DNA from: an uncultured Actinomycetes bacterium
Lineage (GTDB): Bacteria > Actinomycetota > Coriobacteriia > Coriobacteriales > Atopobiaceae
Length of the DNA stretch: 64,000 bases
Assembly (NCBI GenBank): GCA_900315165.1
Contig: OMXZ01000002.1
Span: 47,856 to 111,855 of the forward strand
Direction of reading: 5' to 3'
Positions within the stretch are counted from its first letter, which is position 1. Each line of letters begins with the position of its first letter. The notes under the pieces were generated by a model. It was given only the letters and a program-made list of their open reading frames with translations, did not search any database and was not told the DNA's origin. Position numbers and translations under genes: made by a program. This document shows positions 38,565-46,799 of the stretch, in pieces.

Positions 38565-40039
38565 TCGCGACGGCCGACGCCCGCGGCGCAGCCGAAGCCC
38601 GACCAGGGCTCCACGTCGATGGCCCCGCCCGTGTCGGAGAGCTCGAGGACTTCGGTGGGTACGAACTCCCTGCGGCAGACGACCTCGCCGCCGTAGAGAT
38701 GGAACCAGTCGGCCGACACGATCAGATAGCCGTCCTTGCAGGCATCCTTGCCCCAGCTGTTCTCGACGCGCCAGGCCACGGGCGCGCCCTCGTCGTCCAG
38801 CTCGACGCCCTGGAAGGTCATCGCATGGGTGAGCGAGCTCTCGAAGCTGGCATACATATCCGCGCGGCCCATGGCGAGCTCGGTGCCGAAGAGGGAGTCG
38901 AAGTCCATCGTGTCGGTCGCGAGTACCCCGCCGAAGGTCTCGTCGCCGCGCGGGAACTCCTTGGACACGTCGCAGGCTATCTCGCAGGGGACGCCGGCCT
39001 TAAGCGACGCGATGGCGGCCCGGTCGAGGACCTCGGGCTCCACGTTGACCATGTGGATCTGCCGGCCGCCGGTGACGCTATCGGTCAGAAGCGGATGGTA
39101 GACCTGGCCGAAGGGGTAGCGCTCGCTCGGGATCGAGACGAGCTCGACGTAGTCGGCGGGGTCGACCTTCACGTAGCGCTCGAGGAACTGAAGCGGCGTG
39201 ATGCCGCGGTCGCGTACCAGGCGCCCCGGCTTGTCCTTGTCATCCTTGCCCTTCACCTCAGATGCCGCCCCTGCCTTGTCGGGGTTGCCCTCCTGCACGA
39301 TCAGAAGGTCCTCAGGGACCTTGGCGTCGGGGCCGACGGCGCACTCGAAGTCGAACGTGCGGGGCGGCTCGCCGAGGCAGATGGCCAGGACGCGCCAGAT
39401 ATCCTTCAGCATATCGGCCTTGGCCTCGCGGAGGGCATCGGTGTCCGCACCGGTCTCATGCAGGCGCTTGAGCTCGCAGGCGTCCTTGTGGACCAGGCGC
39501 TGGAGCCAGACGTTCATCTGCGAGGAGTCCTTGGACGAGGCCGTCTCGGGCATGGCGTCCTTGGGGACGATGCCCCACTTGAGCACGAGGTTCATCGCGA
39601 AGGGATAAAAACCGCCATCGCCCATGCCGTTGTCGAGCACGAAGGCGAGTTCGCGGTCGTCGAAGGGGCGGTCGATCATGTCGATGACGCGCTCGAGGGC
39701 CATGTTGGCCTTCTCGAGCTTGTCGTAGAACATGCCGTAGGCCTGCGAGAACTCGAAGGTGTCCACGTCGAGCGTCTCCATCGCGGAGGCACGCAGGACG
39801 TTCATGGCCGAGAACATCCAGCAGCGGCCGGAATGGCGCTGGTTGGTGACCTCGCCCGTGCGCTTACGGCTCACGGAATAGGTGTCGTGGTAGGTGCGCA
39901 TGCGGGTGGGGTCCACTGCCGCCTTGTTGACACCCATCGTGGTGACGGCGTTGCGGGCGACGCGGTTGCCGCGCTTCTTGGCGAAAGCGGCATGTTGGTC
40001 GTCGGACCAGGCGACCTCGACGTTCCTCTTGTCTGGCAT
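38561..40039 (-). CDS. pepC: Aminopeptidase C (bleomycin hydrolase family, C1B), copy 1
   Basis: This cytosolic cysteine aminopeptidase releases N-terminal amino acids from peptides. The 492-residue protein has the active Cys in QRHSGRCWMFS, His in LTHAMTF and Asn in ENSWGK. A lysine/aspartate-rich stretch (VKGKDDKDKPGR), about residues 260-285, is absent from the neighbouring copy. It lies 24 bases downstream of copy 2, so both are probably made from one message. Confidence 0.92.
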   Translation of the reverse strand: MPDKRNVEVAWSDDQHAAFAKKRGNRVARNAVTTMGVNKAAVDPTRMRTYHDTYSVSRKRTGEVTNQRHSGRCWMFSAMNVLRASAMETLDVDTFEFSQAYGMFYDKLEKANMALERVIDMIDRPFDDRELAFVLDNGMGDGGFYPFAMNLVLKWGIVPKDAMPETASSKDSSQMNVWLQRLVHKDACELKRLHETGADTDALREAKADMLKDIWRVLAICLGEPPRTFDFECAVGPDAKVPEDLLIVQEGNPDKAGAASEVKGKDDKDKPGRLVRDRGITPLQFLERYVKVDPADYVELVSIPSERYPFGQVYHPLLTDSVTGGRQIHMVNVEPEVLDRAAIASLKAGVPCEIACDVSKEFPRGDETFGGVLATDTMDFDSLFGTELAMGRADMYASFESSLTHAMTFQGVELDDEGAPVAWRVENSWGKDACKDGYLIVSADWFHLYGGEVVCRREFVPTEVLELSDTGGAIDVEPWSGFGCAAGVGRRD

Positions 40040-40063
40040 GGGATTCCTTTCGGTTGGGGGTAG

Positions 40064-41434
40064 CTAACGGCAGCGGGCGAGGGAACCCATCGGGTCCCAG
40101 GGCGCGAGCACGCGGGGCTCTTCGGTCTCGTAGGTCGCGCGTTCCTTGGCCGAGAGGTACTTCTTGTCGATGACGACCTGGTAGACATACTCGTCGAACC
40201 AGGGGTCGGACATGGTGTCGAAGCCGTCGCGGCCGTGGTCGTCGCCCCAGCTGTTCTCGACCTTCCAGGAGACGGGCAGCCCTGCGGCGTCCAGGCGCAC
40301 GCCCTCGAGCACCATGGCGTGGGTCATGAGGGACTCGCCGTAGTCGAGGCGCTCGGCCTTGGTGAGCGCGCCCTCGGAGGGGACGCCGAGCAGGGCGTCG
40401 ACGTCGAGCGCGGCGGTGTCCATGATGCCCTCCTCGCGCAGGAAGCTCTGGTTGACGTCGCAGCCGAACCAGACGGGCAGGCCATCTTTGAGCTGGGCGA
40501 TCGCGACCTCCTTCAGGCGCTGCGGCGGGAGGTTGAGGTAACGGACGCCATGGGCCTCCACGACGTTGCCCAGGCGGTCCACCGTGTAGGTGTGGCCGAA
40601 GGGCTTGTCGGCGGTGGGGGCGGAGATGAGCGACACGTAGTCGTCGAGCTCCATGCCCACGGCGGTGCGGAAGAACTCCTGCGGGGTGAAGGTGCCGGTC
40701 AGGGCCTCGACCAGCTCGTCGTCCTTGTTGCGGATGCGGGTGTCGAAGCGTGCGGGCGGCTCGCCCAGGCACACGGCGAGCAGGTGCCAGACCTCGCCCA
40801 CCATCTCCTCGCGCATGGCGTCGAGGTCGTCCGCCGGGGCGCCGGCGGCAGCCGTCTCGCGCAGGCGCTTGGCGCAGCCGCGCAGGTAGCGGGTCAGGTA
40901 CTTGTCCATCTCGCGGGTGTTCTCGGAGCAGGCAGTCTCGGGCATGGCCTCCTTGGGCACGACGCCGTATTTCTTCACGAGCCCGCGGAACATGTCCCAC
41001 TGGCCGCCGTCGCCCACGGGGTCTGCGAGCAGGTAGGACACAAGGCGGCCGCCGAGCGGCTCCGTGGCCGTGTCGATGATGTTGCAGAGGAACCAGTTGG
41101 CCTTCTCGAGCTTGTCGAAGAAGAGCGGGTAGGCCTGCGAGAGCTCGAAGTTCTTGAGGTTGTGCGTCTTGATGGTGCGGAAGCGCATGGTGTTGAGGCT
41201 GGCAAACATCCAGCACCGGCCGCTGCGCTTCTGGTTGGTGCGCTTGCCCTGACTGACCTCGATGTCAAAACCCAGCGTGTTGGCGGCGACAGCCTCGGGC
41301 ACGCGGGCGGCGCGGCGTAGCCCGGCGCTCGTGACGGCGTTCTTGGCGACCTTGGCCGTGACGTCGGCCCCGAAGGCATCGCGGGCGACGGCGAGATCGT
41401 CGGGAGAGACGGCGGCGTGGGAGAAATCGTTCAT
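40064..41434 (-). CDS. pepC: Aminopeptidase C (bleomycin hydrolase family, C1B), copy 2
   Basis: The upstream partner of the tandem pair, 456 residues, with Cys in QKRSGRCWMFA, His in LMTHAMVLEG and Asn in ENSWGDD, so the triad is complete. Substrate loops differ from copy 1, suggesting differing peptide preferences. The ATG at 41434 is placed after GAGGAGGT; longer starts lack a ribosome-binding site. Duplicate pepC genes are known in peptide-fermenting gut bacteria. Confidence 0.92.
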   Translation of the reverse strand: MNDFSHAAVSPDDLAVARDAFGADVTAKVAKNAVTSAGLRRAARVPEAVAANTLGFDIEVSQGKRTNQKRSGRCWMFASLNTMRFRTIKTHNLKNFELSQAYPLFFDKLEKANWFLCNIIDTATEPLGGRLVSYLLADPVGDGGQWDMFRGLVKKYGVVPKEAMPETACSENTREMDKYLTRYLRGCAKRLRETAAAGAPADDLDAMREEMVGEVWHLLAVCLGEPPARFDTRIRNKDDELVEALTGTFTPQEFFRTAVGMELDDYVSLISAPTADKPFGHTYTVDRLGNVVEAHGVRYLNLPPQRLKEVAIAQLKDGLPVWFGCDVNQSFLREEGIMDTAALDVDALLGVPSEGALTKAERLDYGESLMTHAMVLEGVRLDAAGLPVSWKVENSWGDDHGRDGFDTMSDPWFDEYVYQVVIDKKYLSAKERATYETEEPRVLAPWDPMGSLARCR

Positions 41435-41575
41435 GTGACCTCCTCGGTGGATATAAGAGAACTGCGTGTTGCAGATGTCTGACCTATCGAGGATAGCATC
41501 CGCGGCGGACACGTCCGCGTGCTATGCTTGGCGTCAATAAAACCCTGCAACCATCTCGGGCGCAAGGAGGCAGCC

Positions 41576-42976
41576 GTGAAACTCGCCAGCGCATCAGACC
41601 TCGTATTGCCGGGGTATGCGTTGCGGGTGATCGACGCCCTCGAATCCGCGGGCTATGAAGCCTGGGCCGTGGGTGGTTGGGTGCGCGACAGCCTGCGCGG
41701 GGCAGAGGGGCACGACGTGGACGTGACCACCGCGGCGCTCTGGCAGCAGACCGAAGCCGTGCTCACGGCGGCAGGTATTGAGGTGCATGAGACCGGCACC
41801 GCGCACGGGACGGTCACGGTGGTCGTCGACGGCGAACCGGTCGAGGTCACGACTTATCGCACCGAGGGCGCCTACAGCGACTTCCGCCATCCCGATGAGG
41901 TCCACTTTGTGACCGACGTCCGTGAGGACCTCGCGCGGCGCGACTTCACGGTCAACGCGATGGCCTTCCACCCCGAACGCGGCTTGCTCGACCCCTATGG
42001 CGGCCGGGACGACCTGCGGGCCGGCGTGATCCGGGCGGTGGGGGAGCCCGAGCAACGCTTCCGCGAGGACGCCCTGCGCGTGCTGCGTGCGGTCCGCTTC
42101 GCCTGCCGCCTCGGCTATGCGATCGAACCGGCGACCCAGGCGGCGCTTGTGACGTGTGCCCCCGAACTTTCCGAGATCGCCTCCGAGCGGATCGGTCAGG
42201 AGATGGAGGGCATCGTCGAGACCGGCCGCGTCGACTGGGCGCTCCTGCACGAGACGGACGTGCTCGTCGCGGCCATTCCGGAGATCGGCGCCATGCGCGG
42301 CTTCGACCAGCGTAGTCCCTATCATGCCTATGACGTGCTCGAGCATTCGGCGCGCGTCTGTCGGGCGGTCGAGGAGTTCCAGGGCGGTCTGGCCACGCCC
42401 GAGCTGCGGTGGGCGGCCCTCCTGCACGATATCGGCAAACCGGCCACCTTCATGACGGATGCGACGGGGCGCGGCCATTTCTTCGGCCACCCCAAGGTGG
42501 GCGCCGAGATGGCCGAGACGATCATGCGCCGCCTGGCTCTACCGACCGACCTTGTGCGTCGCGTGCGAATCCTCGTGCGCATGCACGACCACACCGTCTA
42601 TCCCACGCCGCGTTCGATCAGACGGACCCTGCGCAAGTTCGAGCTCGTCTGTCCCGGCCACGCTGCCCGCCTGACCTGGGAGCTGCTTGACCTGAAACGG
42701 GCAGACGCGGTCTCGAAGGTGCCGAGTGCCGCCCGCTATGCCGTGGAGCTCGACCGCGTGTCGGAGGCGCTCAGACGGGAGCTGGAGCGCAAGCCGCCGC
42801 TCAACGTGCGCGACCTGGCTGTGGACGGTGGGGATGTGATGCGCGAGACGGGCATGGCGCCCGGCCCCGGCGTCGGCCTTCTGCTCGATACGCTACTCAC
42901 GGCAGTCATCAACGACGAGCTGCCCAACGAGCGCGAGGCCCTGCTCCGGGAGCTGCGCTGGCCGGGGTGTCAATAG
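41576..42976 (+). CDS. CCA tRNA nucleotidyltransferase with HD domain
   Basis: This enzyme builds or repairs the 3' CCA end of tRNAs. The 466-residue protein has the class II nucleotidyltransferase motif AVGGWVRDSLRG with HDVDVTT, RRDFTVNAMA, the RRxD-type helix region (REDALRVLRAVRFA) and an HD domain (LLHDIGKP, then MHDH). AAGGAGG stands before the GTG at 41576. It lies upstream of three tRNA genes, all of which encode CCA themselves. Confidence 0.9.
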   Translation: MKLASASDLVLPGYALRVIDALESAGYEAWAVGGWVRDSLRGAEGHDVDVTTAALWQQTEAVLTAAGIEVHETGTAHGTVTVVVDGEPVEVTTYRTEGAYSDFRHPDEVHFVTDVREDLARRDFTVNAMAFHPERGLLDPYGGRDDLRAGVIRAVGEPEQRFREDALRVLRAVRFACRLGYAIEPATQAALVTCAPELSEIASERIGQEMEGIVETGRVDWALLHETDVLVAAIPEIGAMRGFDQRSPYHAYDVLEHSARVCRAVEEFQGGLATPELRWAALLHDIGKPATFMTDATGRGHFFGHPKVGAEMAETIMRRLALPTDLVRRVRILVRMHDHTVYPTPRSIRRTLRKFELVCPGHAARLTWELLDLKRADAVSKVPSAARYAVELDRVSEALRRELERKPPLNVRDLAVDGGDVMRETGMAPGPGVGLLLDTLLTAVINDELPNEREALLRELRWPGCQ

Positions 42977-42981
42977 GTGTC

Positions 42982-43045
42982 TGTCAATAGGGGACGTTTC
43001 CCGATTGTCACATGTATGACAGAAGGGAAACGTCCCCTATTGACA
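42982..43045. repeat. Perfect 21-base inverted repeat of the GGGAAACGTCCCCTA family
   Basis: Six bases after the CCA enzyme gene, arms at 42982-43002 and 43025-43045 are exact inverted copies 21 bases long, with core GGGAAACGTCCCCTATTGAC. The 22-base loop holds a smaller inverted pair, TGTCA and TGACA. There is no T-run after it, so it is not a classical terminator. The same core occurs again at 57729-57771, so it is a dispersed family. Confidence 0.9.
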
Positions 43046-43092
43046 TCCCCAGCTCATTTACTTATGTGCAATAAATGGACAGGATTTGTCCC

Positions 43093-43121
43093 TTGCATCG
43101 GGCGCGGATTTTCTCTAAAGT
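43093..43121 (+). promoter_or_regulatory. Promoter of the tRNA-Gln/Glu/Glu cluster
   Basis: TTGCAT (43093-43098) and TAAAGT (43116-43121) have a 17-base spacer and lie about 50 bases before tRNA-Gln. Confidence 0.65.
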
Positions 43122-43171
43122 AATTTCTCGCGTTGGGGGAGCAGGTGCTCCGACGCGGTGGACGAAAATAT

Positions 43172-43245
43172 TGGGATGTCGTCTAGTGGTAGGACAACGG
43201 ATTCTGGTTCCGTCAGCGGGAGTTCGACTCTCTCCATCCCAGCCA
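43172..43245 (+). tRNA. tRNA-Gln (CTG)
   Basis: The acceptor arms TGGGATG and CATCCCA pair fully, the TTCTGGT anticodon loop gives CTG, and the TpsiC loop TTCGACT is normal. The 3' end GCCA is encoded. Confidence 0.95.
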
Positions 43246-43258
43246 TTTTCGCTGCTCT

Positions 43259-43335
43259 GGCCCGTTCGTCTAGCGGTTTAGGACGCCGCCCTCTCAAGGC
43301 GGAGATCAGCAGTTCGAATCTGCTACGGGCTACCA
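43259..43335 (+). tRNA. tRNA-Glu (CTC), copy 1
   Basis: The acceptor arms are GGCCCGT and ACGGGCT, with a G-U first pair. The anticodon loop CTCTCAA reads CTC, the T loop is TTCGAAT, and CCA is encoded. It is identical to copy 2 over all 77 bases. Confidence 0.95.
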
Positions 43336-43389
43336 TGCTTTACCAGCTGCCTTCCGGCGGCTCAGGTTGCCAGACGGCGACCTACATAT

Positions 43390-43466
43390 GGCCCGTTCGT
43401 CTAGCGGTTTAGGACGCCGCCCTCTCAAGGCGGAGATCAGCAGTTCGAATCTGCTACGGGCTACCA
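43390..43466 (+). tRNA. tRNA-Glu (CTC), copy 2
   Basis: A second, identical 77-base copy separated from the first by 54 bases, with CCA encoded. A recent duplication or gene conversion is likely. Confidence 0.95.
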
Positions 43467-43475
43467 AACCTTCGC

Positions 43476-43506
43476 AGGCTGCCAGATGGCAGCCTGTTTT
43501 CGTTTC
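43476..43506 (+). terminator. Terminator of the tRNA cluster
   Basis: AGGCTGCC and GGCAGCCT form an 8-base stem with an AGAT loop, followed by GTTTTCGTTTC, ten bases after the last tRNA. Confidence 0.85.
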
Positions 43507-43605
43507 TCGGGCAACCCATCTGACAAAGGCCAAGACTTTACAGGTGAGGTGAAGTCTGGCAGGTGCCGGGTATCCATGAGGCATCATTGGCTAGACTACT
43601 AACCG

Positions 43606-44832
43606 TTGTGCCCGCGGCGTCGGAAGTTTTTCTTGGATCTCTGCAGTTACATGACCTGGTTTGCCGTATTCAGCGTGGGAGGCTGGGTCTACGAGACCAT
43701 ATTCGCGGCGGTGCGGCGCGGCCGCTGGGAGAACCGCGGCTTCCTCTTCGGCCCCGTGTGCCCCATCTACGGCACCGGCGCGGTCGGCTTCATGATCCTC
43801 TTCGACCATCCCGCGGTCGCCAGCGGCGCCTTCCCCTGGTGGGCCGTCTTCCTGACAGCCATGGGCCTTTCCGCCGTCCTCGAGCTCACGACCTCCATCG
43901 TGCTCGAGAAGCGCTTCCACGCGCGCTGGTGGGACTACTCCAACCTGCCGCTCAACTTCCAGGGGCGCATCTGCGTATGGCCCGCCATGCTCTTCGGCGG
44001 GGGAGGCCTGGCAATCTGCTATCTCCTGCTGCCCCCCATCAAGGAAATCACCCTCGCGACACCCCTGTGGTTCTGGGAGCTCTCGTCCCTGCTCGTGACA
44101 GCCGTCATGTCGGCCGACACCGTGCTCACCATCGACGCCCTGAACGACCTCAGCGCCAAGCTCGAGGAGAGCTCGCAGCAATTCGATGCGCAGATGGAGC
44201 TGCGGGTGGCCAGCGCCCATGAGTCGGCCTCCAACGCCGCCGCAAAGGTCACCGAGACGGCCTCGAACGCTGTGGCCAAAGTCACGGAGACGGCCTCGAG
44301 TGCGGCGGCGAAGGTCACGGAGACGGCGTCAAACGCGGCGGCAAAGGTCACGGAGACCGCGTCCAACGCGGCTGCCAAGGTGTCGAGCTTGCCCGAGGCC
44401 GCCGCGGCCAAGATGGAGAGCTTCGGCGAGTCGATCGAGCAGGCTCAGCTCGAGGCTATGGAGGCGGCTGAGCAGGAGCGCGAGCGCCAGCAAGCCCTGC
44501 TCGCGGAGACCCTGGCCGAGCAGGCCGCGCGCGACGAGAAGTCGCGCCAGGAGGCGGCTGCCCGCGAGGAGCGGGAGCGCATCGAGCGCGAGGAGCGCGA
44601 GAAGGCACGCCTGGAGGCCCTTGCCCGCGCGGAGCAAGAGCGCCGCGACCGCGAGACCGCCGGCCGCCTCAGCTTCCGCCAGCGCTATGCCCTGCGCAAC
44701 ATCCGCGCCTACGATTCCGAGAAGACCAATCGCTCCGCCGGCCGCCTGCGCACCTTCATCGCGACGCACGAGTCGCCCGCGGTGGCGATCAGAGAAGCCT
44801 ATGCCGAAGCAGTCAAGGGACGTAGGAAATGA
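43606..44832 (+). CDS. Membrane protein (PF06541-like, putative ABC permease) with 11-residue repeats
   Basis: A 408-residue protein with about five membrane segments in the first 185 residues, including GGWVYETIF, RGFLFGPVCPIYGTG and NFQGRICVWPAMLFG, typical of the PF06541 family of predicted ABC-type membrane proteins. The cytoplasmic part then holds tandem 11-residue repeats with consensus NAAAKVTETAS (about residues 208-265), a long charged coiled coil rich in Glu/Arg/Ala, and a basic end. The start is uncertain: TTG at 43606 keeps FFLDLCSY, but TTG at 43633 has a better ribosome-binding site (GGAAG). The stop overlaps the HD-protein ATG. Function unknown; envelope stress or scaffolding is possible. 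Confidence 0.75.
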   Translation: MCPRRRKFFLDLCSYMTWFAVFSVGGWVYETIFAAVRRGRWENRGFLFGPVCPIYGTGAVGFMILFDHPAVASGAFPWWAVFLTAMGLSAVLELTTSIVLEKRFHARWWDYSNLPLNFQGRICVWPAMLFGGGGLAICYLLLPPIKEITLATPLWFWELSSLLVTAVMSADTVLTIDALNDLSAKLEESSQQFDAQMELRVASAHESASNAAAKVTETASNAVAKVTETASSAAAKVTETASNAAAKVTETASNAAAKVSSLPEAAAAKMESFGESIEQAQLEAMEAAEQERERQQALLAETLAEQAARDEKSRQEAAAREERERIEREEREKARLEALARAEQERRDRETAGRLSFRQRYALRNIRAYDSEKTNRSAGRLRTFIATHESPAVAIREAYAEAVKGRRK

Positions 44833-45311
44833 GCCTGACCACGGAGGAAGAGGCCCGCTTCGAGTCCCTGCTCGCCGAGGTAGACGACCCAGCGACGTCG
44901 GGCCGTATGCGCCGGTTCATCCAGCATGGGTCCGTCACGACTTACGACCATACGCGCCGTGTGGCCCATGCCGCCTTCGCCCTCGCGATGCGGGCGGAGC
45001 GGCGCGGTGTTCAGATTGACGAGCGTGCCCTCGTGCGCGGAGCCTTCCTCCACGACTACTTCCTCTACGACTGGCACGTGAAGGGGCCCGAGGACGCCGA
45101 CCGCCACCACGCGACCCGCCATCCGCTCTACGCCGCGGCCAACGCCGACCGCGACTTCGGCCTCACGCCCAAGGAGCGCAACATCATCGAAAGCCACATG
45201 TGGCCGCTGCCGGTCGGCCCCTCCAACCGCGTGCCGCATTCGACGGAGGCACGCCTCGTCTGCATCGCGGACAAGTGGTGCTCGCTGGTGGAGACCGTCG
45301 CCAAACGCTAG
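44829..45311 (+). CDS. HD domain protein
   Basis: A 160-residue putative metal-dependent phosphohydrolase: H in YDHTRRVAHAA, the HD pair in GAFLHDYFLYDWH, then HHATRHP and ESHMWPL. This arrangement resembles the small HD hydrolases of Gram-positives, and the substrate cannot be told. It starts inside the last codons of the membrane-protein gene (4-base overlap), implying linked expression. Confidence 0.8.
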   Translation: MSLTTEEEARFESLLAEVDDPATSGRMRRFIQHGSVTTYDHTRRVAHAAFALAMRAERRGVQIDERALVRGAFLHDYFLYDWHVKGPEDADRHHATRHPLYAAANADRDFGLTPKERNIIESHMWPLPVGPSNRVPHSTEARLVCIADKWCSLVETVAKR

Positions 45312-45319
45312 CCGCAAAT

Positions 45320-45352
45320 CACCACAATATGCACGTATTGCAGCATTGGTGA
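45320..45352. promoter_or_regulatory. Candidate operator before the GH32 gene
   Basis: CAATA (45325) and TATTG (45336) flank TGCACG, within a larger imperfect pair CACCA and TGGTG. This nested dyad in the 68-base space before the sucrose-hydrolase gene could bind a LacI-type sugar repressor. No regulator gene is adjacent. Confidence 0.4.
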
Positions 45353-45379
45353 ATTCCGCCAATGGCGAGGTCGCACGGT

Positions 45380-46729
45380 ATGGAATCGATATCATATTCC
45401 GCGAGTCCGGCGCCGTCGCGAAAGGCACGCATGCAACAGGTAAACGTCCATACCCCCAAAGGCTGGATGAACGACCCCAACGGCTTCATCTACTACAAGG
45501 GCGAGTACCACCTCTTCTACCAGCATTTCCCCTATGCGCCCACCTGGGGCACCATCTGCTGGGGCCATATGACCAGCAAGGATCTCGTGAGCTGGGAGCA
45601 ACACGACGTCGCGCTCTTCCCGACCAAGCCCGAGGACCAGAACGGCTGCTTCTCCGGCAGCGCGGTCGAGAAGGATGGCGAGCTGCACCTCTTCTATACG
45701 GGTGTCCACTACGACCAAGCCGACCCCGACAACATCAACAAGGCGATCGAGGGCCAGCTGACGTCCGCCCAGCTGCACGTCGTGTCCCCCGACGGCTACA
45801 CCTTCGACAACTTCACCAAGAAGAGCGTGATCATCCCAGCCATCACGGACCCCACGGTCGGCGACCGCACGCACACGCGCGACCCCAAGGTCTGGCGCGG
45901 TGAGGACGCCTGGTACCTGGTCCTGGGCAGCAACATCGATCGCAAACAGGGCGAGGTTCTCTTCTACCGCAGCGAGGACCTCGACCACTGGGAGCTCGTG
46001 AACCGGTCCCTCCTCGACCCCTCCTATGGCTGGATGTGCGAGTGCCCCGACGTCTTTGAGGTCGACGGGCGCGACGTCTTCATCTCCTCGGCCATGCACA
46101 AGGAGGCCGGCATGATCGACACGTCCGTCTGGACGATGGCCGACTTCGATCCCAAGACCTGCGACTTCAAGACGACCACGGCGCCCGAGCCCATCGATTA
46201 CGGCCACGACTTCTATGCGCCGCAGACCACGATGGACGCCGAGGGCCGGCGCGTGATGATCGGCTGGATGCGCATGCCCGAGCCCGTGGACGGCGAGTGG
46301 ATCGGCATGTTCTGCGCGCCGCGCGTCGTGAAGGTGGTGGACGGACGGGTTCACTTCAGCCTGCACCCCGCCATCCGCGAGGCTATCGCGGCCGGCAAGG
46401 TCGGCGTGCCCGGTAGCAACAGGGCGCGCCTGGTCAAGACCATGATGCACGATGGAGAGTACATCAACGTGGGCGGTTTCATCGTCTGGCAGGAGGGCGG
46501 CCACATCTACACGGACCGCAGTATCGTCTACCGCCCCAACGAGTCGCATCCCTACCTGCAGTCGGCGACGCCCGAGGCGGGTGCGGAGAACGAGATCGAG
46601 ATCCTCGCGGGCGACCACATCGTGGAGGTCTATGTGAACGACGGCCAGTACGTGATCTCCAACGTCGTCTACGGCCTGGACCACACGCTCTCGACCAACT
46701 CGGCGGACATCGCAATCCTCGGCTTCTAG
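45380..46729 (+). CDS. GH32 family sucrose(-6-phosphate) hydrolase / fructosidase
   Basis: This enzyme cleaves the fructose-glucose bond in sucrose or related fructosides. The 449-residue protein has the nucleophile Asp in GWMNDPNGFIYY, the FSGSAV block, RDP (HTRDPKVW) and the acid/base Glu in MCECPDVFEV, then a C-terminal beta-sandwich. There is no signal peptide, so it acts inside the cell. The ATG at 45380 follows GCGAGG; an ATG at 45362 has no clear ribosome-binding site. The MFS transporter follows after 70 bases. Confidence 0.92.
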   Translation: MESISYSASPAPSRKARMQQVNVHTPKGWMNDPNGFIYYKGEYHLFYQHFPYAPTWGTICWGHMTSKDLVSWEQHDVALFPTKPEDQNGCFSGSAVEKDGELHLFYTGVHYDQADPDNINKAIEGQLTSAQLHVVSPDGYTFDNFTKKSVIIPAITDPTVGDRTHTRDPKVWRGEDAWYLVLGSNIDRKQGEVLFYRSEDLDHWELVNRSLLDPSYGWMCECPDVFEVDGRDVFISSAMHKEAGMIDTSVWTMADFDPKTCDFKTTTAPEPIDYGHDFYAPQTTMDAEGRRVMIGWMRMPEPVDGEWIGMFCAPRVVKVVDGRVHFSLHPAIREAIAAGKVGVPGSNRARLVKTMMHDGEYINVGGFIVWQEGGHIYTDRSIVYRPNESHPYLQSATPEAGAENEIEILAGDHIVEVYVNDGQYVISNVVYGLDHTLSTNSADIAILGF

Positions 46730-46799
46730 ACGCTCACCCCGCGGGCATGGCGTTGCTATCATGGGATGCAACGCGGCGTTTCCGGAAGGGGTGGCGCAT

